64,000 nucleotides of DNA from Congregibacter litoralis KT71. GTDB lineage: Bacteria > Pseudomonadota > Gammaproteobacteria > Pseudomonadales > Halieaceae. The notes below the pieces were generated by a model. It was not told where the DNA came from. It ran no database searches and saw only the letters and a list, made by a program, of their open reading frames with translations. Both the position numbers and the translations under genes were made by a program. Each line of letters begins with the position of its first letter. Position 1 is the first letter of the stretch. Location: assembly GCF_000153125.2 (NCBI RefSeq), contig NZ_CM002299.1:3298928-3362927 (forward strand). Direction: 5' to 3'. Below are positions 36,212-45,689 of this stretch, one piece after another.

Positions 36212-37065
36212 TGGACCTGATCATCATCAGTGGTCGTTCGGGATCCGGGAAGAGTACCGCCCTGCACCAGCTGGAGGACGAGGGTTTTTACGCCATCGAC
36301 AACCTCCCCGCTTCCCTCCTCCCCGCCCTTGTGCGGGAGACGGGACCGGGCCTCCCGGAACAGTTTCGGGGCATTGCCGTGTGCATTGACGCGCGCAACG
36401 CTTTTCGTGACCTTCAGGGCTTTAATGCTGCCCTGGCCTCCCTGCCGGAGTCGGTGCAGCCGCGGATTCTTTATCTGGACGCCGATGAAGCCACCCTGAT
36501 CAAGCGTTTCAGCGAGACCCGGCGACGCCACCCCCTGACCAACCAGAAACTACCGTTGGCCGAGGCCATACGCTATGAAAGTGAACTTCTGGAACCTTTG
36601 GCCGCGCAGGCAACCCTCACCCTCGATACCCGGACCATGACCATCTATGAGCTTCGGGATGCCATCCGCCAGAGACTGGTGGGCTCCGAAGCAGAGGAGA
36701 TGGCCATCCTCTTTCAGTCCTTTGGTTTCAAGCGGGGCGTACCCGGCGATGCGGACCTGATTTTTGATCTACGACTGCTTCCAAACCCTCACTGGTCAAC
36801 CGAGCTGCGCCGGAAAACCGGCGAAGATCCTGACGTTGTCGCCTACCTTGAGGACCACGATATTACCGGGCAGCTGTTTCAGGATATTGCGGGTTTTATC
36901 GAACGCTGGGTGCCCGCCTACCAGAAGAGCAGTCGCAGCTACCTCACCGTCGCTCTGGGCTGCACAGGCGGCCAGCATCGCTCGGTGTATATGGCCAGGC
37001 GCCTTTATAACCATTTTCAGGGCCAACTCGCGCAACTTCAGCTTCGCCATCGGGAGCTCCAGTAG
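36211..37065 (+). CDS. rapZ: RapZ, RNase adaptor and nucleotide-binding protein
   Basis: P-loop protein that in E. coli guides RNase E to GlmZ and tunes glucosamine-6-phosphate synthesis. 284 aa. Walker A GRSGSGKS 8-15, ALHQLEDEGFYAIDNLP, and the C-terminal GCTGGQHRSVYMARRL signature. The start is GTG overlapping the ptsN stop. Confidence 0.97.
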   Translation: MDLIIISGRSGSGKSTALHQLEDEGFYAIDNLPASLLPALVRETGPGLPEQFRGIAVCIDARNAFRDLQGFNAALASLPESVQPRILYLDADEATLIKRFSETRRRHPLTNQKLPLAEAIRYESELLEPLAAQATLTLDTRTMTIYELRDAIRQRLVGSEAEEMAILFQSFGFKRGVPGDADLIFDLRLLPNPHWSTELRRKTGEDPDVVAYLEDHDITGQLFQDIAGFIERWVPAYQKSSRSYLTVALGCTGGQHRSVYMARRLYNHFQGQLAQLQLRHRELQ

Positions 37066-37073
37066 GCAGCGCC

Positions 37074-37343
37074 ATGATCGAGAGCGAGCTCAATATCATC
37101 AATAAGCTGGGGCTTCACGCCCGCGCCGCTGCCAAATTTGTCAGCTGTGCCAGCCGCTTTGGAAGCAGGATTCAGGTCGGTAAGGGTGGAGAGTGGGTGG
37201 ACGGCAAGAGCATCATGTCCGTGATGATGCTGGCCGCGGGCCAGGGCAGCACCCTGGCCCTCCGCGTCGATGGTGACGATGAGGCCGCGGCCACGGAGGC
37301 GATACATGCCCTTGTGAACGACTACTTCGGCGAAGGCGAATGA
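37074..37343 (+). CDS. npr: Npr, HPr-like phosphocarrier of the nitrogen PTS
   Basis: Passes phosphate from EI-Ntr to PtsN. 89 aa. Active His15 in KLGLHARAAAKF and the GKSIMSVMMLAA segment around residue 46 are conserved. Eight bases after rapZ; overlaps mgtE (ATGA). Confidence 0.97.
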   Translation: MIESELNIINKLGLHARAAAKFVSCASRFGSRIQVGKGGEWVDGKSIMSVMMLAAGQGSTLALRVDGDDEAAATEAIHALVNDYFGEGE

Positions 37344-38692
37344 ACACCCTGCAGGAAGATCAGAAGCGCTCCCGGGATAGCGTTTCCCGGGCTTTGGAGA
37401 GCGGCACCCTGGCCGATGTTCGCCGGCTCATTCGAGTCATGGAACCCGGCGAGGTCGCCCATATCCTCGAATCCTCACCGCCGCGGTACCGCCATGTGCT
37501 CTGGCAGCTGCTGGAGGGTTCCCAGGAAGCCGAGGTGCTCAACGAGCTGGGAGAAGAGCTCAAACTCGATTTTCTCCAGAGCATGGGACCGGATCAGGTC
37601 GCCCAGATAACGGAAGAGCTGGACGACGACGACGTCGCGGATATTCTGCAGCAGCTCCCCGAGGCCTTCACCCAGCAGGTGCTGGATGAGATGGATGAGC
37701 AGGACCGCTCCCGTCTCGAGCGGGTGATGGTTTACGACGAGGACACCGCCGGTGGCCTCATGAACACCGACACCATTTCCATTCGCGCGGATGTGACCCT
37801 TGACGTGGTCCTGCGTTTTCTCCGGCGCCACGAAGAAATACCGGAGATGACGGATACGCTCATCGTGGTCAGTCGCGACGATCATTACATCGGACTCCTG
37901 CCCGTGCGCACGCTCCTGGTATCCGACCCCGGCTGCTCCGTGCGGGAACTCATGCTCACCAAGCGCAAACCCCTCCACACGGACATGCCCGACAGCGAGG
38001 TGGCGCGGCTGTTTGAGCGCAACGACTGGGTCTCTGCCCCCGTGGTCGATGGCGACGGTCTCGTTGTGGGGCGAATCACCATTGACGATGTGGTGGATGT
38101 TATCCGCGAAGATGGTGACCACTCCTTCATGTCCATGGCGGGCCTGGATGAGGATGACGACACCTTCGCACCGGCCATTAAAACCGCGAGGCGTCGGGCG
38201 CTGTGGCTGGGTATTAATCTTCTGACAGCGTTTATTGCGTCCTCCGTGATTAATATGTTCCAGGGCACCATCGAAAAGGTTGTTGCCCTGGCCGTGCTTA
38301 TGCCCATCGTCGCGTCCATGGGCGGTATAGCCGGCACGCAGACGCTGACGGTACTCGTGCGCGCCCTCGCCGTAGGACAGATCAATCGCAGCAACGCCCG
38401 CTGGCTGATCAGCCGGGAGTTTGCCTCCGCCGCCCTCAATGGTGTCCTCTGGGCACTGGTGGTCGCCGTGGCCGCCGCCCTCTGGTTTGATGACAACACC
38501 CTGGGCCTGGTCATCGCCCTCGCCATCGTCATCAATCTGATCACCGCAGGTATCACGGGCGCCGTGCTACCTCTGCTATTGCAGCGCCTGAACATCGACC
38601 CCGCCCTGGCCGGAGGTGTGGTCCTCACGACGGTCACGGATGTTGTAGGCTTTATGTCCTTTCTGGGTCTGGCCACGGTGTTTTATGCCTAA
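37340..38692 (+). CDS. mgtE: MgtE-family magnesium transporter
   Basis: Magnesium channel/transporter gated by its own cytoplasmic magnesium-sensing domains. 450 aa: MgtE N domain (about 20-125), two CBS domains (about 140-265), then five membrane segments from about 290. VYDEDTAGGLMNTD and, in the pore region, PIVASMGGIAGTQTLTV are family signatures. The C-terminal pore residues (VVLTTVTDVVGFMSFLGLA) are intact. Confidence 0.96.
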   Translation: MNTLQEDQKRSRDSVSRALESGTLADVRRLIRVMEPGEVAHILESSPPRYRHVLWQLLEGSQEAEVLNELGEELKLDFLQSMGPDQVAQITEELDDDDVADILQQLPEAFTQQVLDEMDEQDRSRLERVMVYDEDTAGGLMNTDTISIRADVTLDVVLRFLRRHEEIPEMTDTLIVVSRDDHYIGLLPVRTLLVSDPGCSVRELMLTKRKPLHTDMPDSEVARLFERNDWVSAPVVDGDGLVVGRITIDDVVDVIREDGDHSFMSMAGLDEDDDTFAPAIKTARRRALWLGINLLTAFIASSVINMFQGTIEKVVALAVLMPIVASMGGIAGTQTLTVLVRALAVGQINRSNARWLISREFASAALNGVLWALVVAVAAALWFDDNTLGLVIALAIVINLITAGITGAVLPLLLQRLNIDPALAGGVVLTTVTDVVGFMSFLGLATVFYA

Positions 38693-39236
38693 ACCGAAAC
38701 GCGGCAAGAAAAAACCCGTAGACGATTTCGGGATCGCGACCGACGAAGAGTTTGACGGTCCCAGTAAATCCGCCATGAAGCGGGAAATGACCGCGCGCCA
38801 GGAGTTGGGAGAGGCTCTTTGCGAGCTCAGTGCCCGGGAACTCGAGCAGATCCCCATCGAGGACGAGGACCTCCTGGCAGCCATCGCAGAGACCGCGCGC
38901 ATCAAACACCACAGCGCCTTACGACGCCACCGGCAGTACATTGGCAAGCTGATGCGTCGCATTGATCCCGAGCCGCTGCAGGGGGCGCTGGATGCCCTTT
39001 ATCAATCGCGGAAGCAGGAAACCCTGGTGTTCAAGGGCCTGGAAGCCCTGCGGGACACGCTCATCAGCGACGGCGACAAGGCCCTGGGGCCAGTCCTTGA
39101 AAAACATCCCGAAGCCGACCGCCAACACCTCCGACAACTGATTCGTGAAGCCCAAAGGGAGGCCGTTGCACAGAAAGCACCCGCCGCTAGCCGTCGCCTT
39201 TTTCGCTATCTTCGGGAGCTTCACTCCGAGGCGTGA
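38685..39236 (+). CDS. darP: DarP (YjgA, DUF615), 50S assembly factor
   Basis: Helical protein associating with late 50S ribosome precursors. 183 aa. KPKRGKKKPVDDFG, SKSAMKREMTARQELGEAL and the arginine-rich ALRRHRQYIGKLMRRID are typical of the family. Starts eight bases inside mgtE and its 3' end overlaps the 3' end of yhdP on the opposite strand by 50 bases. Confidence 0.94.
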   Translation: MPKPKRGKKKPVDDFGIATDEEFDGPSKSAMKREMTARQELGEALCELSARELEQIPIEDEDLLAAIAETARIKHHSALRRHRQYIGKLMRRIDPEPLQGALDALYQSRKQETLVFKGLEALRDTLISDGDKALGPVLEKHPEADRQHLRQLIREAQREAVAQKAPAASRRLFRYLRELHSEA

Positions 39237-42200
39237 GTTTGTCGTCAAAGAGACGGCTGAAAGTCACCGTGGGCGTCTCCATGGGACCCGAGACCTCATA
39301 GACCGCCGAGGACATGCGGTTGACCTGTTTTTCAAAGACCTTACTCACCACAAACACGCCCGCTGCCACGGCAGGGCCAGCGGCCAGGGCCGCCACCCAG
39401 GGCAGGTTGTTGGCGACGGGCAGGGTCACCAGCAGTTCACCATCGATACTGCCCGACTCCAGATCGCTGACGCCCGTAAAGGCGAAAGCGCTCGCCGCGC
39501 CATCAATCTGCAGATCCGCCACCTCAAGCGTGCCCCGCTGAAGAAACAGCTCTGTGCTGGCCGTGACAAAGGGTATGCCTGACTCGAACATGTGACTGAG
39601 GCTAAGGCCTCGAAGTATCTCGGCAAAATTCAGAAAACTGATCATGGAAAGTGCCCCGGGTCCTGACTCGAGAAGACGTCCGTTACGCGCCGCCAGCGCC
39701 ACGGAGCCCTCGGCATCGACCACCGCGTAGGCAGACGGCGGACCGGGCCACTGTAGCCGCAGAGACAGGGAACCCGATTCCGACTCCAGGGTGGGGCTAA
39801 AGCCTGCGGCGCTCATCACCCCGCCGAGATCTCCATAACTGGCATCGATCTCCAGGGCGGTCACCTCGCCATCCTCACTGTTAAACCAGCGCAGCATGCC
39901 GGGCTGGGGATCATCCAGCGCCAGGCCCCAGAGCTCACCAGAGATGTCCGTGGCATAGACGGCCCCGTCAGACTGATCCGTATCCAGATCAAACCCCAGC
40001 CCACCCAACATCCTTCCTTCGTTGCGCAGCTCCAGGACGTCAACCCGCATACTGGGCATCGTGGCCCGCACCTGCGCCAGGGCGATGGGCTCTCCCTCAC
40101 CAAAGCTTTCCAGATCCAGATGCTCCAAAAGCAGCCAAAGCTCCCCGCCCTCGCGGGTAAGGCTGCCCTGCACCAGCTGAGATTCAATGGCACCCTGCCA
40201 GAGCGTCTCCTCGCCCCATAGGTCTATCCGGGCCCGCCCAAAACTCCGCGTAGCGAGACGCAGCTCGCCCACTTCCAATGAATCGATGTCATAGCTGAGG
40301 GGAGCACCGGCTTCTTCTTCGGCGATAGACGCGTCGGACTCAAGGACGGCCAGGGTCTCGGCTTCCGGGGGTTCATCCGGTATGTCGGCAGAGGCCATCG
40401 CACCGTAGCGACGATAAAAATCAGCCCACTGGGTGATATCCAGGGCAGACACGGTACCGCTGAGACAGAACCGCTGCTCACAGCTGTTCAGGACCGCTGC
40501 TTCGCCGCCCACCCTGGCGGCGAACCTGGACAGGCCCCCTTCCTCGAGCTGCAGTGCGATTGCCAATCGCTCACCCAGAGAGACGGACATCACCGGGTCG
40601 GCTTCCAGCGGAATGGAAAGAACCAGCGGTAGCGGCTGATCCGCAACTTTCTCAAAAGGTTGCGGCGCGTCAAAGGCTGCGCCCAATAACTCTGAACGTA
40701 AGATAAAACGCGGATTGTCTTTATCGCTCAGGCGGAGCTCACCGGTGAAGGCGGTGTCCCCCGAGGTAAAGCCCAGGAGCGGCTGTTTTAACCAGGGCGC
40801 CACGGCCCCGGTGTCGAACTCACCGGTCAATGCCAGGTCTATACCCGGCCCGGGATTCTCAGCACTTTGCTCGGTGCTGCTGTCCGCGGAGGCGATACCG
40901 TCGAGGGTACTCAGAACGAGGTTGCCACCCAGGGCCTGACCGGCCAATTCGCTTCCCAGAAAACCCTGATCCGTTCGATAGCGCAGTATGCCTTCCACAT
41001 CGGAGACGGTGAGCTGCAGCTGGTCTATCGCCGCGGAGGCATCAACAAGCGCCAGGGACAGATCGACATTGGCCTGCCCTGCCTCACTGCCAATGGGCAG
41101 GGTGAGTGCAAGATCGCCCTCCATGGATCCCGAGAATCCCCAATCCTCAAAAACACCATTGGTCACATCGCGCAGGGGGGAATCACGCAGAAGGACACCC
41201 GCGGCCGTCGCCGGCCCGGATACATGACCGTTAACATCCAGTAAAACGCCCGCTGACTGGGGCAAAACGCGAACCATCAGGTCCGAGAGCTCCGCTCCCT
41301 CACTCCGGGCCCTGGGAGCCCTCCCCCAGGTCCTGCCATCATCAACCCATACCGTGGCCTGCACATCCGTCAGCGGCGGCCACGCCGGATCATAGGTGAG
41401 GGTCGCGTCGCTGGCATCCACAAACAACTGCACCGTCATGTGTGGATAGTTGCGCCGACGGGTGCTGCCCCGCCAGATAAAACCCGCGCGCTCTACCGTG
41501 CCCGCCACGATGCTGCGATCCAGCCAGCCCAGCAGGGGACCCGGGAGCGTCATGGGCAGATACTTGCCCCGCTCCTGCACCACGGAATCCTCAAGTCCGA
41601 TGAGCAACTCAAGCTCCACCCCCGTGACGCGTTCCTGAAAGGGAATGTCCACGGAAAAAAGACCATTCGCCTGCCCTTCGTCCCCGATGAGTTGCATCAG
41701 CCCGCTGTCAATGTGCAGGCCCGCCTCATCCCAGGCCAGGTATACGTTACCCAGAGCGTCGCTGTAACGAAGCGGCTCGGCATACAGGGATGGGTAATGC
41801 ATGCTGAATTCGTCGGCGTCGAGGTTTAACTGCCCCCCACCCGGCGCCAGCTTCAGATAGCCCGTCACCCCCGTGAGGGCCGGCGTGTTGCGCCAGCTCT
41901 CCACGCTCAAGTCGTCCACGGCACTGCGTAACTGCCAGCTGTTGGCGGGATCCGAAAGATCGTCCAGGCGCAACTCCACCACGCTGAGAGTTCCTGTTGG
42001 CGCAAGAGTCGGCAACACATCCCGCAATCCCTGGGGCATTCCCGGCGCGGCCGCGAGGAGGGTGGGCAGCGCCGCGAGGCCCAGATCGCTGGCACGGATG
42101 CGCAGCGCCTGTCCCCACCAATCAAATTGCGCCCGGTCCAGATCCAGGGCCTGACCGGCGCGCTCGATATGAAAATCCTCCGTCAGCAAGCTCCAGTGCC

Positions 42201-43137
42201 GAGCGCGTTGCTCAAGGGCCGCTTCAAAGGACAGAGCGTCCAGAGGCAATGACCAGCCACCATTGAGCTCATCCAACTGCAAGGCAGCACCGTCCCAGCG
42301 CATCTTCGCCGTGGAATCACCGGCAACCCGGGTCAGCCAGAACTGCGCACTGGCAGACCCCGCGAGACGGAAAGGCAAATCCAGGGTATCCCAAAAAGCA
42401 CTGAGTGCAGCGAGGTCACTGCTCTTGGCATCCACGAAGACATCACCGGTCCAGGACAGGGGCCGCAGAGGACTGCCTACGCCCTCAGCGTTCACGCTCA
42501 AAGCGATACTCTCGCCCTCGATGATGCCGTGAAGCCTGCGGGCGTTGCCTTCGCGCTCGAGAAGCAGGTTCACCGCCAGGGCTACGCGATCTCCGGAGGT
42601 AAGGAGGTTGAGCTGATTTTCTGCCAGGGCCACCCGTTGAACATTGGGGAGAAAATCCTCCAACCAGGCCTTGAGCACGCCGTCGCGGGGGACAAAGCCC
42701 ACAACCTCGATGGCACCCTCCTGCGTGAGCCGCGCATCCAAGGTCAGCCCCGCCACATCCAGGCGTGACAACTGCAGGGATCCCGCGAGTAAACTGCCGG
42801 GGATATCGAGACGCAGAGACCCGCGCCCAATGGCGACAGGAGGCACAGTCGGGTCGTCCTGCGTGATCCGCAGCTCGGTGAAACTGAGCTCCGGGCTGAA
42901 AGCGTTCCAGCCTCCCGACAGGCTGTCCACGGACACGGTGAAGGGCAGTTGACGGTTGATCAGTTCCAGCACCGGATCGCGAAGCGCCGGCATTTGCTGC
43001 ATGAGAAAACGGCCCGCGGCAACGTAGATCGCCAGGAGCACCACCAGGAGCACAAGCAGACGCCAGGCCCAGGGCGCCAGAGCATGAAACCCCCGAAGGG
43101 GCAGACTTTCGCTGTGCGGGCTCTCGCTCATCGTCAA
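39187..43137 (-). CDS. yhdP: YhdP, AsmA-like inter-membrane phospholipid transport protein
   Basis: Very large inner-membrane-anchored periplasmic protein that in E. coli helps carry phospholipids to the outer membrane together with TamB and YdbH. 1316 aa: N-terminal membrane segment about 28-48, a long beta-rich DUF3971/AsmA-like body, and the conserved C-terminus with LLVTLPVANNLPWVAALA and a hydrophobic PAVAAGVFVVSKVF. A Glu/Ala-rich insertion near residue 950 looks unstructured. Downstream of rng as in Pseudomonas. Confidence 0.93.
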   Translation of the reverse strand: MTMSESPHSESLPLRGFHALAPWAWRLLVLLVVLLAIYVAAGRFLMQQMPALRDPVLELINRQLPFTVSVDSLSGGWNAFSPELSFTELRITQDDPTVPPVAIGRGSLRLDIPGSLLAGSLQLSRLDVAGLTLDARLTQEGAIEVVGFVPRDGVLKAWLEDFLPNVQRVALAENQLNLLTSGDRVALAVNLLLEREGNARRLHGIIEGESIALSVNAEGVGSPLRPLSWTGDVFVDAKSSDLAALSAFWDTLDLPFRLAGSASAQFWLTRVAGDSTAKMRWDGAALQLDELNGGWSLPLDALSFEAALEQRARHWSLLTEDFHIERAGQALDLDRAQFDWWGQALRIRASDLGLAALPTLLAAAPGMPQGLRDVLPTLAPTGTLSVVELRLDDLSDPANSWQLRSAVDDLSVESWRNTPALTGVTGYLKLAPGGGQLNLDADEFSMHYPSLYAEPLRYSDALGNVYLAWDEAGLHIDSGLMQLIGDEGQANGLFSVDIPFQERVTGVELELLIGLEDSVVQERGKYLPMTLPGPLLGWLDRSIVAGTVERAGFIWRGSTRRRNYPHMTVQLFVDASDATLTYDPAWPPLTDVQATVWVDDGRTWGRAPRARSEGAELSDLMVRVLPQSAGVLLDVNGHVSGPATAAGVLLRDSPLRDVTNGVFEDWGFSGSMEGDLALTLPIGSEAGQANVDLSLALVDASAAIDQLQLTVSDVEGILRYRTDQGFLGSELAGQALGGNLVLSTLDGIASADSSTEQSAENPGPGIDLALTGEFDTGAVAPWLKQPLLGFTSGDTAFTGELRLSDKDNPRFILRSELLGAAFDAPQPFEKVADQPLPLVLSIPLEADPVMSVSLGERLAIALQLEEGGLSRFAARVGGEAAVLNSCEQRFCLSGTVSALDITQWADFYRRYGAMASADIPDEPPEAETLAVLESDASIAEEEAGAPLSYDIDSLEVGELRLATRSFGRARIDLWGEETLWQGAIESQLVQGSLTREGGELWLLLEHLDLESFGEGEPIALAQVRATMPSMRVDVLELRNEGRMLGGLGFDLDTDQSDGAVYATDISGELWGLALDDPQPGMLRWFNSEDGEVTALEIDASYGDLGGVMSAAGFSPTLESESGSLSLRLQWPGPPSAYAVVDAEGSVALAARNGRLLESGPGALSMISFLNFAEILRGLSLSHMFESGIPFVTASTELFLQRGTLEVADLQIDGAASAFAFTGVSDLESGSIDGELLVTLPVANNLPWVAALAAGPAVAAGVFVVSKVFEKQVNRMSSAVYEVSGPMETPTVTFSRLFDDKLTPRSEAPEDSEKGDG

Positions 43138-43156
43138 CTAGTCGCCTGGCTGCCTG

Positions 43157-44611
43157 CTATAGCAACACAATATCGAATTGCTCCTGCGTGTAATCGGGCT
43201 CCGCCCGAAAGCTGATGCTACGCTCGATAAATGATTCGAGGTCGCCCACGTGTGCAGACTCCTCATCGAGGAGACGCTCCACCACGGCCTGGGAGGCCAG
43301 CACCAGCAGTCCGCCGGTTTCGTAGGCCCGCGCATCGCGCATAATCTCCCGGAGAATTTCGTAGCACACCGTCTCCGCCGATTTTAATACACCTCTACCC
43401 TCGCAATTTGGACAGTCTTCGCAAAGGGTACGTTCCAGACTTTCACGACTGCGCTTGCGGGTCATTTCAATGAGACCCAGCGCTGACACACCGCTGATCT
43501 TGTTCCTCGCCGGATCCCGGGACATGGCTTTTTCCAGCGCGCGATGCACCTGCCTGCGATGCTCCCCGTCGCTCATGTCAATAAAGTCCACGATAATGAT
43601 GCCGCCAAGGTTGCGCAGACGTAGCTGCCTGGCAAGGACGCTCACCGCTTCAAGATTGGTCTTGAACAGCGTCTCTTCCTGGTTTCGCCGTCCCACGAAG
43701 GATCCCGTATTCACATCGATGGTGGTCATGGCTTCGGTCTGATCAATCACCAGGTGCCCGCCACTTTTCAGGGGCACCACCCGGGCAAGGGCGCGCTGTA
43801 TATCTTCTTCTACGCCATGAAGATCAAAAATCGGTCGCTCGCCCTCGTAGAGCTCCACAAGATCGGCAACCTCCGGCATGTACTTGAGACAGAAATCATT
43901 CAGCACTCCATAGTTATCGTGGCTGTCCACCAGAATGCGCTGGACCCCCGGCCGCGCCAGGTCCCGCACGGCGCGCAGCTGCAGGGGCAGATCCTCATAC
44001 AGCAATTCGGGACCCCGAGCCTCCGATACCCGCCGTGACACCACGGCCCAGAGGCGCTTGAGAAAGCGAAGATCCGCGAGGATCTCGCTCTCCCCGGCAC
44101 CCTCTGCGGCGGTTCTCACTATGAAACCGCCCCCGGTCATGGACTCGGACTCCAGGGCCGCGGTGAGCACTGCCTGAAGCCTGGCCCGCTCCTCGACCTC
44201 ATCAATGCGTTGGGAGATGCCCAGGTGGTCGCTCTTAGGCATGTACACCAGGTAGCGGGTGGACACGGAGAGCTGGCTGGTGAGGCGCGCGCCTTTTTTG
44301 CTGATGGGATCCTTTACCACCTGCACCGTAACCATCTGCCCCTCGCGGAGATGATCGGCAATACGCTCATCGGTGAGGGTGCCCACGCCGAGAACATCGC
44401 TCAGATGGAGAAACCCACTGCGCTCGAAGCCAAAGTCGACAAAAGCGGCCTGCATACCCGGGAGCACCCGGACGACACGCCCCGCATAGATATTCCCTAC
44501 GGTGCCACGGCTCGCCTGACGCTCTATGTAAACGTCCTGAGCAGCGCCGTTCTCCACAACGGCAACCCGCGCCTCCATGGGGGTGACGTTTACGAGGATT
44601 TCCGCATTCAC
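43157..44611 (-). CDS. rng: RNase G
   Basis: Endoribonuclease for 16S rRNA 5' maturation and mRNA decay; RNase E paralogue without the C-terminal scaffold. 484 aa. N-terminal S1-like domain (YIERQASRGTVGNIYAGRVVRVLPGMQAAFVD split), catalytic region with IIVDFIDM aspartates and Zn-link cysteines in CEDCPNCEG. ATG overlaps the maf stop by four bases. Confidence 0.97.
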   Translation of the reverse strand: MNAEILVNVTPMEARVAVVENGAAQDVYIERQASRGTVGNIYAGRVVRVLPGMQAAFVDFGFERSGFLHLSDVLGVGTLTDERIADHLREGQMVTVQVVKDPISKKGARLTSQLSVSTRYLVYMPKSDHLGISQRIDEVEERARLQAVLTAALESESMTGGGFIVRTAAEGAGESEILADLRFLKRLWAVVSRRVSEARGPELLYEDLPLQLRAVRDLARPGVQRILVDSHDNYGVLNDFCLKYMPEVADLVELYEGERPIFDLHGVEEDIQRALARVVPLKSGGHLVIDQTEAMTTIDVNTGSFVGRRNQEETLFKTNLEAVSVLARQLRLRNLGGIIIVDFIDMSDGEHRRQVHRALEKAMSRDPARNKISGVSALGLIEMTRKRSRESLERTLCEDCPNCEGRGVLKSAETVCYEILREIMRDARAYETGGLLVLASQAVVERLLDEESAHVGDLESFIERSISFRAEPDYTQEQFDIVLL

Positions 44612-45204
44612 GCCGCGTCCTTCCCGAGCACCGGCACGAGACCAAAGCGCTGTAACAGTTCTCGCAGCTCAAAAAGCGGCAGGCCAATGACATTACTCAC
44701 GCTGCCCTCCACGCGACGGACAAAGCTACCGCCCAAACCCTGGAGCGCATAGGCTCCTGCTTTATCCCAGGGCTCATCCGTTGCCAGATAGTCATCAATC
44801 AAGCGCCCGGATAACTCACCAAACTCAACGACGGTCCGCACCACAATCACCTCGCTGCGTGCGGGGTCTCTCGCGCACACCGCGGTAAGCACTTCGTGGC
44901 TTCTCCCGCTGAGCGCTGTGAGCATGGCGCGGGCATGATCTTTATTCTCAGGCTTCCCCAGGCTTTGTTCCTCGAGGACGACGCTTGTATCCGCGGTGAG
45001 GAGAACCGTGGATTCTTTCAGGTCCAGCGCTGCGGATTTTTCCCGCGCCATGCGCTCCACGTAGTCCCGGGGTGCCTCGTCGGAAAACGGGGTTTCGTCG
45101 ATATCCGCGGGACAGACGGTAAACGCCAGTCCCAGCTGCTGAAGAAGCTCGGTCCGACGGGGGCTCGCGGAACCCAATACCAGGGTCGGCTCCGGCGTGG
45201 ACAT
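44608..45204 (-). CDS. maf: Maf-family nucleotide pyrophosphatase (YhdE type)
   Basis: House-cleaning pyrophosphatase acting on dTTP/UTP or modified nucleotides. 198 aa. GSASPRRTELLQQLGL at the N-terminus, the ADTSVV acidic motif and KAGAYALQGLGG are conserved. The start at 45204 overlaps the mreD stop (TGATG); the longer ORF upstream is mreD read in another frame. Confidence 0.95.
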   Translation of the reverse strand: MSTPEPTLVLGSASPRRTELLQQLGLAFTVCPADIDETPFSDEAPRDYVERMAREKSAALDLKESTVLLTADTSVVLEEQSLGKPENKDHARAMLTALSGRSHEVLTAVCARDPARSEVIVVRTVVEFGELSGRLIDDYLATDEPWDKAGAYALQGLGGSFVRRVEGSVSNVIGLPLFELRELLQRFGLVPVLGKDAA

Positions 45205-45689
45205 CAATGCACCTTGTAGCTGCGACGGAGTTCGCGCAGCAGGGGCATGAGGAGAGGCCACAGCAGGGCCGTGCTCAGGGCGGGAAAAAGAAAACCGAAT
45301 CCCGGTACGGCTCCGCCCTGGAGTCCCTGCAACCATTGGGTAATCAGTTGGTGGAGCCCGGCAAGGAGAAAAATCACGGAGGACTGCTGTACCAGGGTAA
45401 AGACGCGCAGACGCTGATACATCAGACCTGCCAGGGTCACCACCACGGACAGGGACAGCATGTTCTGCCCAATGACCGCGCCCTCCATCACATCCACAAA
45501 GAGACCAACAACGAGTGCCGTTACCAGTCCCACGCGGTGAGGCAGAGCGATGGTCCAGTAAACGAGCACCAGGAGGATCCATTCGGGGCGCCACCACAGG
45601 AGCGCTCTTGTGAGAGGAATCACCGCGAGCACCGCGGCAAAAAGTAATGAGGCCAGAATCACCCAATAGGCGTTCATGCGCTCACTCAC
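45204..45689 (-). CDS. mreD: MreD, rod-shape determining membrane protein
   Basis: Polytopic component of the elongasome with MreB, MreC, RodZ and RodA/PBP2. 161 aa, about five membrane segments. WILVLVYWTIALPHRVGLVTALVVGLFVD (split) includes the conserved P-x-R-V-G segment. Overlaps mreC by eight bases. Confidence 0.95.
   Translation of the reverse strand: MSERMNAYWVILASLLFAAVLAVIPLTRALLWWRPEWILLVLVYWTIALPHRVGLVTALVVGLFVDVMEGAVIGQNMLSLSVVVTLAGLMYQRLRVFTLVQQSSVIFLLAGLHQLITQWLQGLQGGAVPGFGFLFPALSTALLWPLLMPLLRELRRSYKVH

Noticed and set aside
44600..45670. 352-codon ORF reading through mreD into maf
   Set aside because: Only its last 198 codons are the Maf protein; the upstream part is mreD read in another frame, and the TGATG overlap fixes the maf start.
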